From contig JBNLCM010000090.1 in assembly GCA_050303815.1 (NCBI GenBank), forward strand, positions 1 to 19,859: a stretch of 19,859 bases of DNA, given 5' to 3'. Positions 9,019 to 17,629 of this stretch are shown here, in pieces. The notes beneath the pieces are model-generated. The model did no database searches. It had not been told where the DNA came from and saw only the letters and a program-made list of their open reading frames with translations. The DNA is from Cognatazoarcus sp050303815. GTDB lineage: Bacteria; Pseudomonadota; Gammaproteobacteria; Burkholderiales; Rhodocyclaceae. The first letter of the stretch is position 1, and every line of letters starts with the position of its first letter. The translations under genes were made by a program, and so were the position numbers.

Positions 9019-11733
9019 TCAGCGCGAGCCGGTGGCCGTGCGCCGGGCGCCCAGGAGGCGCTTCTCGGCCTCGACCACTGCGAGGGTCAGGGCACCGACC
9101 GCCAGAATCCGCAGCCAGCTCGTCGCATCAATGGCGCTCGACGCGAAGATGCGCTGCATCAGCGGTAGATAGCTGAACGCGAGCTGGGCCGCCATCACGG
9201 CGACAATCGCTGCCAGCGAGGGCCCGATGCCGCGCAGCGCATCGCGCGAAAAAGACGGGCCGGACAATCGTCGGGCACTGAGCAGATAGGCCGCCTCGCC
9301 GACGACCAGGGCATTGACCGCGACCGTGCGCGCCCCGTCCACGCCCGTGCCGCGCGCCAGTTCCGCGAGATACAGGCCGAAGCTACCGACCAGCAGCAGG
9401 ACGGACACGAGCAGGACACGCCAGACCAGGAAGCGGTCAATCAGGGCCTCGTCGGCTGCGCGCGGCGGCCTGGCCATGACGCGAGCCTCCGCTGGCTCGA
9501 ACGCCAGCGCAAGCGCGAGCGTGACCGCGGTGATCATGTTCACCCACAGCACCTGGGCGGGTGTGATCGGCAAGTCGAGTCCGGCGACGATGGCTGCCAG
9601 GATCACCAAAGCCTCACCCCCGTTCGTCGGCAGGATGAAGACGATGGCTTTGCGCAGGTTGTCGTAGACGGTCCGCCCCTCCTCGATGGCCGCAGAGATC
9701 GACGCGAAGTTGTCGTCGGCCAGCACCACTTCCGCGGCATCACGCGCCGCCTCGGTGCCCTTGCATCCCATCGCCACGCCGATGTCGGCCTGGCGCAGCG
9801 CGGGGGCGTCATTGACGCCGTCGCCGGTCATCGCCACCACGTGGCCCCGCGACTGCAGGGCTTCTACCAGGCGCAGCTTGTGCTCGGGGCTCGTTCGCGC
9901 GAAGACATGGACCGTTTCCGCCACCTCGGCGAGCGTGCCGGGCGGCATCGCCTCGATGTCGGACCCGGTTACGGCGCGCGGATCCGGCGCCAGCCCCAGG
10001 CGCCGGGCGATCGCGAGTGCCGTCGCCGCGTGGTCGCCCGTGATCATGCGAATGCCGACACCGGCCTCACGGCATCGCCGGATCGCCTCAGCTGCCTCGT
10101 CGCGCGGCGGATCCGTGATCGCCAGCATGCCGAGCAGGCTGAAACCGCCCGCGCCCACATCGGTGAAATCCAGCCCCGTCGTTCCGGCGGCGGCGAGCCG
10201 CGCCGCGACCGCAAGCAGGCGCCGCCCGCCGGCAGCGGAATCGTCCATCTGTTGCAACCAGCGGGCCCGCTCGAGGGCACGGTCGTCGCCGCCCAGGCGC
10301 TCGTGACTGCAGAACTCGAGGACCCGCTCCGGCGCGCCCTTGAGATAGATGAAGTGGTGGCCCGCATGATCGTGGTGCAGGCTCGCCATGAACTTGTGCT
10401 GCGACTCGAAGGGAATCACGTCGAGGCGGGGGAAGGCTTCCTGCTCGAAGGCCGGATCGACACCGACTTTCAGCGCGAATCCGAGCAGCGCCCCTTCCGT
10501 GGGGTCGCCGGCCAGTCTTGTATGCCCGTCTTCCCGCGTCACGTCGGCGTCGTTGCACAGCGCCGCGGCGCGCGCGAGCTCGAGCAGGCACGGGTCGGAC
10601 AGATCCGCCAGCGCACCATCCGCGGACCGTACATCCCCCTCGGCGCCATACGCTTCGCCGCTCAGGACAAAGTCGCCGTCGGGCAGATACACCCGCTCCA
10701 CTGTCATCTCGTTGCGCGTCAGCGTGCCGGTCTTGTCGGTGCAGACGATCGTCACCGAGCCGAGTGCTTCGACCGCCGGCAGGCGACGGATGATCGCCCG
10801 CCGCCCTGCCATCCGCTTGACCCCGATCGCGAGGGCGATGGTCATGATGGCCGGCAGGCCCTCGGGAATCGCGGCTACCGCCAGTCCGACCGCCGCCAGG
10901 AACATCTCGCTCGCACTGCGTCCATGCACGCCGACCCCGAACGCAAACGACAGCGCCGCCAGTCCGAGGATGACCCAGCTGACCTGGCTTGCGAAGCGGG
11001 CCATCTGACGCATGAGGGGCGTGGTCAGGGTGGTCTCCCGTCCGACCATCGCGCTGATGCGGCCGATCTCGGTCGCCAGGCCGATCGCCGTCACCACCCC
11101 CACGCCCTGGCCGTGTGTCACGAGCGTGCCGGAATGTCCCATGTCCAGCCGGTCGGCGATCGGTGCCCCGCCAGCGACCGGCGCCGTCTGTTTTTCGGCC
11201 GGTACCGATTCGCCGGTCAGCGCCGCCTCGTCCATGCGCAGGTTGCGCGCGTCGACGAGACGCATGTCGGCGGGCACCCGATCGCCGGCCGCCAGCCAGA
11301 CCACATCACCGGGTACCAGTTCGCTCGCGGATAGCTCCCGGCGGTGCCCGTCCCGCAGGACACGTGCAGTCCGGGGCAGCATGTCGCGAATACCCGCCAG
11401 CGCGTCCTCGGCGCGCCCCTCCTGGACGAAGCCGATGAGCGCATTGATGACCACCACGGCGAGAATGACACCGGTATCGACCAGGTGGCCGAGGAGCAGC
11501 GTCACGGCCGCCGCGATCAGCAGGATGTAGATGAGGAGATTCTGGAACTGGGCCAGCAAGCGTCGCAAGGCACTCCGGCGCGGCGCGGCAGGCAAGGCGT
11601 TGGCGCCGTGGCGGAGACGCCGCTCGGCGACCTGTTCCGTCGTGAGCCCGCGCAGCCGGTCCGTCCCCAGCGCGTCGGCAACCGCTCCACTCGCCATCGA
11701 CCACGGCCTGCACTCGTCCAGATCGCGGTTCAT
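9019..11733 (-). CDS. P-type (P2, Ca2+-ATPase-like) cation-transporting ATPase
   Basis: Integral membrane pump of 904 residues using ATP to move a cation. Visible parts: N-terminal cation-ATPase domain, actuator motif TGES (173-176), M4 motif PEGLP (290-294), phosphorylation site D333 in CTDKTGTLT, the nucleotide-binding domain with KGAPE, and hinge motif TGDGVNDAP (636-644). The M5 segment keeps NGGE (704-707), equivalent to N768/E771 of SERCA. In M6 the sequence is VNMITAV, so the asparagine is kept (N732) but the position of SERCA D800 is alanine (A736); calcium is therefore not a safe substrate call. The ATG at 11733 has GGGAGGA just upstream; a longer in-frame extension to 11802 is less likely. 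The gene is monocistronic here and diverges from the diguanylate cyclase across 129 bases. Confidence 0.93.
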   Translation of the reverse strand: MNRDLDECRPWSMASGAVADALGTDRLRGLTTEQVAERRLRHGANALPAAPRRSALRRLLAQFQNLLIYILLIAAAVTLLLGHLVDTGVILAVVVINALIGFVQEGRAEDALAGIRDMLPRTARVLRDGHRRELSASELVPGDVVWLAAGDRVPADMRLVDARNLRMDEAALTGESVPAEKQTAPVAGGAPIADRLDMGHSGTLVTHGQGVGVVTAIGLATEIGRISAMVGRETTLTTPLMRQMARFASQVSWVILGLAALSFAFGVGVHGRSASEMFLAAVGLAVAAIPEGLPAIMTIALAIGVKRMAGRRAIIRRLPAVEALGSVTIVCTDKTGTLTRNEMTVERVYLPDGDFVLSGEAYGAEGDVRSADGALADLSDPCLLELARAAALCNDADVTREDGHTRLAGDPTEGALLGFALKVGVDPAFEQEAFPRLDVIPFESQHKFMASLHHDHAGHHFIYLKGAPERVLEFCSHERLGGDDRALERARWLQQMDDSAAGGRRLLAVAARLAAAGTTGLDFTDVGAGGFSLLGMLAITDPPRDEAAEAIRRCREAGVGIRMITGDHAATALAIARRLGLAPDPRAVTGSDIEAMPPGTLAEVAETVHVFARTSPEHKLRLVEALQSRGHVVAMTGDGVNDAPALRQADIGVAMGCKGTEAARDAAEVVLADDNFASISAAIEEGRTVYDNLRKAIVFILPTNGGEALVILAAIVAGLDLPITPAQVLWVNMITAVTLALALAFEPAEARVMARPPRAADEALIDRFLVWRVLLVSVLLLVGSFGLYLAELARGTGVDGARTVAVNALVVGEAAYLLSARRLSGPSFSRDALRGIGPSLAAIVAVMAAQLAFSYLPLMQRIFASSAIDATSWLRILAVGALTLAVVEAEKRLLGARRTATGSR

Positions 11734-11862
11734 CCGATCCTCCCTGTCATGATCGCGGGGTGCCCGATAGATGGATGCCCGCGGCGGAGCCGGGTTCCAC
11801 ACCCCGGTCGCAAGCCTTGATCGGCCTCAATACTGTGTGGATACGGGCTCTCCGGGAAGTCC

Positions 11863-13419
11863 ATGGGCATGTCGCAGATGCTAGAATCCGCCCTCCCGCC
11901 CGGGCCTTCCGGGGCGCGACTCAGGCAGGATCGATTGCAGACCCAAGCTCCATCCGGCGCGTCGGCGCCCTTCGCGAAGCGCATCACGCGGATCCGCCTG
12001 GCCGTGCTCGCCTACGCGGTGTCGCTGTTCGCCGGCATCCTCGCCTACGCGGTGATCGACCGCGCCGGCGTCGAAGACGCTGCCCGCCAGCGGCTGGTCC
12101 TCCTCGCCGACGTGATGGCCGAGAACGTCCAGTCCCAACTGGCCCAGATTGAGCACCAGCTCGTCGGCGCCAGGCGGGTCGTGCAGGCCAGCGACGCCGG
12201 CGAGATCGGCAAGGACACCGAGCGGGACCTGCTCCTCGACTGGTGCCGGGGTGATCCGGGGTGCATGGACCTGCTCGTCATCGACGGCACCGGCGAGATC
12301 ATCGACTGGACCGGACCGGGCACCCCGCCGCTCGTTTCCGACCGGGAGTACGTGGCTCACCATCTCGCCACGCCGGACAGCGAGACCTTCCTGGGCATCC
12401 CGCAACTGTCCCGCGTCCATGGCGGGCGCTGGTTCTTCGCGGTCAGCCGGGCCGACCGCAACCCGGACGGCACCGTCCACCGAATCTACGTGTCGATCCG
12501 CGACCTCTTCCATTCCTTCAACTACGGGCGAATCGTCCATGACACGCCGGGCGCGAGCTTTGCCGTCGTGTCGATGCGCGGCGAGGTGTATCTGCGCGAA
12601 CCCCAGCGCGACAAGCACATGGGAAAGGTGATCCCGGATGTCGAGCGCGTTGTCGGGGCGGAGCCCGGGTCCCTGCGCGAGACGTTCACGGCGTCGCGCC
12701 TCGACGGCATCGAGCGACTGATCGTCACCCGACGGCTGACGCGATTCCCGTTGTATGTCGCCGCCACGCAGGAACTCGACACCGTGCACGCCCACTGGCG
12801 ACTGCGTGTCGCCGCAATGGCGCTCGCCTGGGTGATCCTCACCGGGCTCGCCCTCTATGTCGGTCGACGCCTTGGCGAGGACGCGCGCCTGCAGGACTAC
12901 CTCGCCTCGATCGACAGCCTGACCGGGACCCTCAACCGACGGGCCCTGATGCAGGAGGCGCGCCGCCAGGAGGAACGTCGTGCCCGCTCGGGCGGCCTCG
13001 GCCTGCTGATGCTCGACGTGGATCATTTCAAGCGGATCAACGACACCTTCGGCTATGGCGTGGGAGACGAGATCCTGCAGCACGTGGCGGCGACCTTGCG
13101 CACCCACAGCCGCAGCAGCGACATCATCGGGCGATACGGCGGCGAGGAGTTCCTGCTCCTGCTGCCCGGCACCGACGAGGCTCGGCTGGCCCGCACGGCC
13201 GAAAAGCTGCGGGCAGCGGTGGAGGCGATCCCTTCGATGGAGTTTTCCGCCCAGAGCCGCTATCCCGACACCCTGACCGCCAGCCTCGGGGCGACGATGC
13301 TGCGACCCGGCGACGGCAATCTCGACACCGCGATCAGTCGGGCCGACCTGGCCCTCAACCAAGCGAAGAACGCCGGACGGAATCGCGTCGTGGTCGTTCC
13401 GAGCAGCGAGCGGGGCTGA
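11863..13419 (+). CDS. Membrane-bound diguanylate cyclase (GGDEF domain)
   Basis: 518 residues making cyclic di-GMP from two GTP. TM1 about 44-64, a periplasmic cache-like sensor about 65-313 (with YVAHHLATPDSETFLG and RWFFAVSR typical of such sensors), TM2 about 315-334, then the GGDEF domain from about 345. The active site is GGEEF (426-430), a catalytically competent variant, and RSSD (417-420) sits exactly five residues upstream, forming the inhibitory I-site, so product feedback is expected. There is no EAL or HD-GYP domain. The first ATG (11863) is preceded by GGGAAG; in-frame ATGs at 11869 and 11878 are alternatives. The 129-base region upstream holds no gene; TTGATC at 11817 is a weak -35 candidate. 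The stop is 3 bases from the YchJ-like gene, so they are probably co-transcribed. Confidence 0.95.
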   Translation: MGMSQMLESALPPGPSGARLRQDRLQTQAPSGASAPFAKRITRIRLAVLAYAVSLFAGILAYAVIDRAGVEDAARQRLVLLADVMAENVQSQLAQIEHQLVGARRVVQASDAGEIGKDTERDLLLDWCRGDPGCMDLLVIDGTGEIIDWTGPGTPPLVSDREYVAHHLATPDSETFLGIPQLSRVHGGRWFFAVSRADRNPDGTVHRIYVSIRDLFHSFNYGRIVHDTPGASFAVVSMRGEVYLREPQRDKHMGKVIPDVERVVGAEPGSLRETFTASRLDGIERLIVTRRLTRFPLYVAATQELDTVHAHWRLRVAAMALAWVILTGLALYVGRRLGEDARLQDYLASIDSLTGTLNRRALMQEARRQEERRARSGGLGLLMLDVDHFKRINDTFGYGVGDEILQHVAATLRTHSRSSDIIGRYGGEEFLLLLPGTDEARLARTAEKLRAAVEAIPSMEFSAQSRYPDTLTASLGATMLRPGDGNLDTAISRADLALNQAKNAGRNRVVVVPSSERG

Positions 13420-13422
13420 TCG

Positions 13423-13824
13423 ATGGCGCGCAGGAAAGCCCCGCCCTGCCCCTGCGGCTCGGCCCTGCTGGCCGACTGCTGCGGCGCACTGCACGCGGGC
13501 GTGCGGATCGCCGACACCGCCGAGTCCCTGATGCGGTCCCGCTATTCGGCGTACGCGCTGGGCCTCGGCGGCTATCTGCTCGATACCTGGCACCCGGACA
13601 CCCGACCGGCCACGCTTGACCTCGAACCCGGCCTCAAGTGGATCGGGCTCGAGGTCGAAGCCAGCCACGCGGCGGACGCCGACCACGCCACGGTCCGCTT
13701 CACCGCCCGCTACCGCGTCGGCGGCCGTGCCGGTCGGCTCCGCGAGACCAGCCGCTTCGTGCGCTGCGACGGCCGCTGGTACTACGTCGATGGCGACGTC
13801 GACGAGGCGCCGCCGGCCCCATGA
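13423..13824 (+). CDS. UPF0225 / YchJ-like SEC-C protein
   Basis: 133-residue cytoplasmic protein. It starts with a SEC-C type metal-binding motif, CPCGS..LADCC (Cys at about 9, 11, 20 and 21), followed by the NTF2-like body with the family signature ESLMRSRYSAYALG and the strands ending in RETSRFVRCDGRWYYVDGD. E. coli YchJ carries a second SEC-C motif at its C-terminus; here the protein stops at DEAPPAP and lacks it, as in many shorter family members. The molecular role is unknown; SEC-C motifs bind zinc and in SecA contact SecB and ribosomes. It begins 3 bases after the diguanylate cyclase stop. Confidence 0.9.
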   Translation: MARRKAPPCPCGSALLADCCGALHAGVRIADTAESLMRSRYSAYALGLGGYLLDTWHPDTRPATLDLEPGLKWIGLEVEASHAADADHATVRFTARYRVGGRAGRLRETSRFVRCDGRWYYVDGDVDEAPPAP

Positions 13825-13885
13825 CAGATCGTGCCGCGGACGCTACCGTAAACCCCCTTCCCGACACACCAGCCAGACAGCCAGC

Positions 13886-14269
13886 ATGAACCTAGAGAAG
13901 GTCGTCTTCGGTTTCTTCATCGTCCTCGCCGCCACACTCAACTTCGGCTTCTTCGTTGGCGCGCTCGACAATGCGCAGCATCACGACATCTACGAACTCT
14001 TCGCGGCAATCGTGGTGAACCTGATCGCCACGGTGCTCAAGTTCGGAGACCGCACGCAGATCGGCGCGATCCACCTGTCAACGAGTCTGGTCGCCGACCT
14101 GCAGCTGATCGCCGCCGCCGCCGTGTGGGCCTGGGCCACGCACATCGCCGGTACCGGCCTCGACGCGGCCTGGACGGCCAAGGTGGTCTCGCTGTCCGGT
14201 GGCGCACTGTTCGCCAACGTGGTCTCGGTGATTATCCTGATCGCCGAGACGATCATGCAACGACGATGA
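13886..14269 (+). CDS. Small four-helix membrane protein, probable DUF6394
   Basis: 127 residues with four hydrophobic segments at about 5-25, 37-53, 60-84 and 101-122. Conserved-looking features include a cytoplasmic or interfacial LKFGDRTQIG loop (51-60) and SLVADLQLIAA. I recognise it as resembling the DUF6394 family, whose function is unknown to me; this is recall, not a search. The start MNLEKVVFGFF fits the family pattern, although the ribosome-binding site is weak; the open frame extends further upstream, but that part is a shadow of the YchJ-like gene. Its stop overlaps the channel start as ATGA, so the two are translationally coupled and the protein could be a channel subunit or partner (inference). 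Confidence 0.85.
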   Translation: MNLEKVVFGFFIVLAATLNFGFFVGALDNAQHHDIYELFAAIVVNLIATVLKFGDRTQIGAIHLSTSLVADLQLIAAAAVWAWATHIAGTGLDAAWTAKVVSLSGGALFANVVSVIILIAETIMQRR

Positions 14270-15984
14270 TCTACAGCCGCCACCGCGGTGTCATCTTCCT
14301 GGTGTTGCGGCGCATGCGTGCGCCGCTGGCAGCGCTGATCACGATCTTCGCCATCTCCGTGCTCGGTCTGACCATCGTTCCAGGCGTCGACGCCCATGGC
14401 GAGCCGACGCGGATGAGCTTCTTCCACGCCTTCTACTTCATCAGCTACACCGCGACCACGATCGGCTTTGGCGAGGTGCCGACTACCTTCACCGAAGCCC
14501 AGCGAATGTGGGTCATCGTCTGCATCTACCTGTCCGTGATCGGTTGGGCCTACGCGATCGGTTCCCTGTTTGCGCTGCTGCAGAACAAGACCTTCCAGGA
14601 TGCGCTGCGCGCAGAACGCTTCGCGCGCGACGTGCGCCATCTCGCGGAGCCGTTCTATCTGGTCTGCGGCTATGGCGAAACGGGTCGCCTCGTCACCCGC
14701 GCCCTCGACCACATGGGCATCCGCGTGGTCGCCATCGAGCTTGACACGGCCAAGGCCGCCGAACTCGACCTGCACGGGCTGTTCGCGGATGTCCCGACCC
14801 TGGTGGCCGATGCCGGGCAACCCGAAGTCCTGCGCCTCGCCGGTCTCGAGAAGCCCCAATGTATCGGCGTCATGGCGCTTACCAACAACGACGAAACGAA
14901 CCTCGCCATTGCCATCGCCACGCGCCTGCTGGCACCGCAGCTGCCGGCGCTTTGCCGCTGCCAGAGTGTCGAGGTCGCCGCCAACATGGCGTCCTTCGGC
15001 ACCCGCCACATCATCAATCCGTTCGAGAAGTTCGGCGAATACCTGGCACTCGCCCTGCATTCGCCGTCGGCATTCCACCTGCTCGAATGGCTGACCGGAA
15101 TCACCGGCAATGAGGTGAAGCCCCACCGCGACCCACCGCGTGGCACCTGGGTGCTGTGCGGCTACGGCGACTTCGGTCGGCTGCTGGCCCACGCTCTCGA
15201 TCAGGAAGGCATGACCGTGACCCTGATCGACCGCGACCCGCCACCCGACGGCACCCGCTACCGCTGGGTCCGCGGTGATGGCACCGGCGCCCCGGCGCTG
15301 CTCGAGGCGGACATCCGCTCGGCATGCGGTGTCGTCGCATGCACGGGCAACGACGTCAACAACCTGTCGATCTGCGTGACCGCCCGTGAACTGAATCCCG
15401 ACCTGTTCGTCGTCGTGCGCCAGAACCACTTCGGCAACAATCCGCTGTTCGAGGCCTTCGACTCCGACGCCCCGGTGGTGCCCAGCCGAATCATCGCCCA
15501 CGAGTGCCTGGCCATCCTCACGACCCCGCTTCTCGCCCCCTTCCTGGGGCACCTCAAGGCGAGCCGGGAGGAATGGGCGGCCAGCCTGCTCACGCGGCTG
15601 ACCGATCGCTTCGGCTGGCGCGTGCCGATCGTCTGGAGCGTGCGCATCAATGCCCAGCAAGCGCCGGCCCTGTTCGCCCTGCTGATGCCGGCCGGCCCCG
15701 AGGTGACGCTCGACGGGCTGATGCGGGACCACGCGCAACGGGACCTGCCCCTCGAATGCGAGGCGTTGTACATCAGCCGCGACGACGGCAGCTCGACGCT
15801 GCTCCCGCCCGTGACCTATGCAGTCCGGCCCGGCGACGAACTGCTGCTCGTCGGCACCCGCCACGCGCGCAATCACCTGGCCCTGGCGCTGGAAAACCCC
15901 AACACGCTGGACTACGTCCTCACCGGCAACGACATGCCCGGTGGCTGGATCTGGCAACGCCTCTCACGCCGCCATGCGGCCTGA
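14266..15984 (+). CDS. Two-helix potassium-channel-type protein with two RCK (TrkA-N) domains
   Basis: 572 residues. TM1 is about 19-39, a pore loop with selectivity filter TATTIGFGE lies at 62-70, and TM2 is about 81-104. Two cytoplasmic Rossmann RCK/TrkA-N modules follow, with dinucleotide-type motifs GYGETG (135-140) and GYGDFG (299-304). The C-terminal part (about 450-572) looks like a TrkA-C region, ending in VRPGDELLLVG. This is the layout of a ligand-gated potassium channel with both RCK domains in one chain, as in Kch/MthK/GsuK relatives. The filter reads GFGE rather than GYGD, so ion selectivity deserves caution. The start ATG (14266) overlaps the stop of the preceding membrane protein. 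The gene converges with the S4 gene 13 bases downstream. Confidence 0.93.
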   Translation: MIYSRHRGVIFLVLRRMRAPLAALITIFAISVLGLTIVPGVDAHGEPTRMSFFHAFYFISYTATTIGFGEVPTTFTEAQRMWVIVCIYLSVIGWAYAIGSLFALLQNKTFQDALRAERFARDVRHLAEPFYLVCGYGETGRLVTRALDHMGIRVVAIELDTAKAAELDLHGLFADVPTLVADAGQPEVLRLAGLEKPQCIGVMALTNNDETNLAIAIATRLLAPQLPALCRCQSVEVAANMASFGTRHIINPFEKFGEYLALALHSPSAFHLLEWLTGITGNEVKPHRDPPRGTWVLCGYGDFGRLLAHALDQEGMTVTLIDRDPPPDGTRYRWVRGDGTGAPALLEADIRSACGVVACTGNDVNNLSICVTARELNPDLFVVVRQNHFGNNPLFEAFDSDAPVVPSRIIAHECLAILTTPLLAPFLGHLKASREEWAASLLTRLTDRFGWRVPIVWSVRINAQQAPALFALLMPAGPEVTLDGLMRDHAQRDLPLECEALYISRDDGSSTLLPPVTYAVRPGDELLLVGTRHARNHLALALENPNTLDYVLTGNDMPGGWIWQRLSRRHAA

Positions 15985-15997
15985 GGTGACAGTGCGC

Positions 15998-16225
15998 TCA
16001 ATCGTCGTTGTGCGAGGCCGTCAGGACGATATTCTCGTTTTCGTAGCGCACCGTCTGCCCTGGCCGGAGCTTGGCTCGCTTGCGCATCTCGGTGATGCCG
16101 TCGACCAGCACCTGGCCGGTCGCCACCGCGTTGTGCGCTTCGCCCCCCGAACCGCAAAGCCCGGTGGCCTTGAGCAGCTGGTCGAGCTGGATGAATTCGC
16201 CATGGATCACGAAGACTCGAGACAT
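15998..16225 (-). CDS. ybcJ: Small S4-domain RNA-binding protein (YbcJ-like)
   Basis: 75 residues made almost entirely of an S4 RNA-binding fold: IQLDQLLKATGLCGSGGEAHNAV, then GQVLVDGITEMRKRAKLRPGQTV, which lines up with E. coli YbcJ (GQVKVDGAVETRKRCKI). The start ATG at 16225 has GGAGG five to six bases upstream. It presumably binds structured RNA such as rRNA or tRNA, but no specific target is known from sequence. It diverges from the Ap4A phosphorylase gene across a short gap. Confidence 0.92.
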   Translation of the reverse strand: MSRVFVIHGEFIQLDQLLKATGLCGSGGEAHNAVATGQVLVDGITEMRKRAKLRPGQTVRYENENIVLTASHNDD

Positions 16226-16277
16226 GGTGCCTCCGTCGATGGATGAGGAATTCTCTCAGAGCGCGGGCCACAACGCC

Positions 16278-17150
16278 ATGACCGCGGGCCCGATCCTCTC
16301 CGCCGCGCGGGACACCATCCGCGCTGCCACGGCGGGCGGAAGCCTGCAGGCCATCCGCACCGCCCTGGATTGGGTCGAGGACGGCGGCTTCCGTTTTCCG
16401 GTCCGATGGGTCGACGCGCTTGCGAGAAAGCCGCGGAGGGGTGAGCGACCGGCAAGCGGGAACCCGTTCCTGCCTTGGGACCCCGCTCTCGAGGTCGGCC
16501 CGGCGGGGCCACGCCATGTGATCCTGCTGAACAAGTTTCCGGTCATGGATTGCCATCTGCTGGTCATCACCCGGCAGTTCGTCGACCAGGGAGCGCCGCT
16601 CGATGGCGCCGATTTCGCCGCGATCCTCCCGTTGATGGACGAGGCGGGCGGATTCGCGTTCTACAACGGCGGGCGCATCGCCGGCGCAAGCCAGCCTCAC
16701 CGCCACCTGCAATGGATTCCCCGCGACGACGTCAATCGCCTCCCCCTGCTGCCAGCCATCGAGGCGGCCGCGCGCCAGGGTGATCGGGCCAGCGCGCGCC
16801 TGCCGTACCCCCATGCGATCGCCCCGATGCCCGCCCCCGCAAACGCCAGCCGAGCCGAGGGTCTCTGCCGCACCTACCGCAGCCTGTGCGCGCAGCTGGG
16901 CGTGCTGCGGGCAGACAGCGCGCCCCTGCCTTACAACCTGCTGATGACGACCGACGCCATGTGCGTCGTCTCGCGCCGCCAGGAGTGCGTCCGGGGCATC
17001 TCGGTGAATTCGCTCGGCTTCGCAGGCTCCCTCTTCGTGCCGGAGCCGGACATGATCGAGCGGATTCGCCAGACGGGTCCGCTGGGCATCCTTGCCGCTG
17101 TGGCGGGCCTGGCGCCGTCAGGCGGCGATGGGCATCGAAGTGGGCGGTAG
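16278..17150 (+). CDS. ATP adenylyltransferase / Ap4A phosphorylase (HIT superfamily)
   Basis: 290 residues. It phosphorolyses diadenosine tetraphosphate to ATP and ADP, clearing an alarmone-like dinucleotide. The N-terminal Ap4A-phosphorylase domain contains FVEDGG-like WVEDGGFRFPVRW, NPFLPWDP and VILLNKFPVMDCHLLVITR; the HIT-type catalytic motif is QPHRHLQ (139-145, with H141, H143 and Q145). The C-terminal ATP-transferase domain shows LPYNLLMTTDAM and GISVNSLGFAGSLFV. The start is uncertain: ATG at 16278 gives an N-terminus like relatives and leaves 52 bases to the divergent S4 gene; ATG at 16239 would add 13 residues. Neither has a clear ribosome-binding site. Its last 33 bases overlap the convergent YkgJ-type gene. 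Confidence 0.9.
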   Translation: MTAGPILSAARDTIRAATAGGSLQAIRTALDWVEDGGFRFPVRWVDALARKPRRGERPASGNPFLPWDPALEVGPAGPRHVILLNKFPVMDCHLLVITRQFVDQGAPLDGADFAAILPLMDEAGGFAFYNGGRIAGASQPHRHLQWIPRDDVNRLPLLPAIEAAARQGDRASARLPYPHAIAPMPAPANASRAEGLCRTYRSLCAQLGVLRADSAPLPYNLLMTTDAMCVVSRRQECVRGISVNSLGFAGSLFVPEPDMIERIRQTGPLGILAAVAGLAPSGGDGHRSGR

Positions 17151-17477
17151 CGGCGGCAGGCCAATCGTGGCCCGAAGCGCATCACAGCGCGGATTGGGAC
17201 TGCCATCGTCCAGATACACCGGAAACTCCCGGCACGGCGACGGCCGCTGCGCGTAGATCGAACAGGACACCGAGGTCCCCACCTCGCCCTGCAGGGCCGA
17301 GCATCGACGAGGCAGACTGTTGCTGCCCTTCATGCACCGCATGTAGTGATTGACCTTCTCCGTCATGCCGACCGGCACGGTGCCGCCCGGTGCATCGTCG
17401 GCTTCGGTCCAATAGAAGGAAATACGAAAATGGGTGCAGCAGATGCCACACCCCAGACACGGATTCGGTTCGCTCAT
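17118..17477 (-). CDS. YkgJ-family cysteine-cluster protein (UPF0153)
   Basis: 119 residues with nine cysteines, including the N-terminal cluster CLGCGICC (C7, C10, C13, C14), C48, C59, C72, C82 in the family motif RPSPCREFP, and C98. The family is thought to chelate zinc or an iron-sulfur cluster; the cellular role is unknown. The ATG at 17477 is chosen because GGGAAG precedes it and the family begins just before the first CxxCxxCC; the open frame extends further upstream but that part is low-complexity and not conserved-looking. The 3' end overlaps the convergent Ap4A phosphorylase gene by 33 bases. Confidence 0.88.
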   Translation of the reverse strand: MSEPNPCLGCGICCTHFRISFYWTEADDAPGGTVPVGMTEKVNHYMRCMKGSNSLPRRCSALQGEVGTSVSCSIYAQRPSPCREFPVYLDDGSPNPRCDALRATIGLPPLPPTSMPIAA

Positions 17478-17601
17478 GCCCGGCTTCCCAGACAAACACG
17501 ATCTGAAGCGGCGAGTGCCGCCACCTGATCGCGCCTGCCGGGCCGTCGCAGCCCCGCCGGCTGCGCGCGGCCGAGTCAACTCAAGCGATCTCGGCGCGCG
17601 C

Positions 17602-17629
17602 ATTCTAGGGCGCTCTCAGGCAATTGCAA
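17602..17629 (-). promoter_or_regulatory. Possible promoter of the YkgJ-type gene
   Basis: On the minus strand TTGCAA (complement of 17624-17629) and TAGAAT (complement of 17602-17607) are spaced by 16 bases and could serve as -35 and -10 boxes, giving a leader of about 115 bases. The sequence overlaps the plus-strand terminator hairpin, so one of the two readings may be fortuitous. Confidence 0.3.

Noticed and set aside
9841..11334. A 497-codon plus-strand open frame inside the P-type ATPase gene
   Set aside because: Antisense shadow of a clear P-type ATPase with all catalytic motifs; low-complexity composition and no ribosome-binding site or family signature.
11881..13686. A 601-codon minus-strand open frame across the diguanylate cyclase and YchJ-like genes
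   Set aside because: It spans two confirmed genes on the other strand and shows no domain; codon bias explains its openness.
13990..15957. A 655-codon minus-strand open frame opposite the membrane protein and channel genes
   Set aside because: Antisense shadow of the RCK channel, with Gln/His/Gly-rich composition and no recognisable fold.
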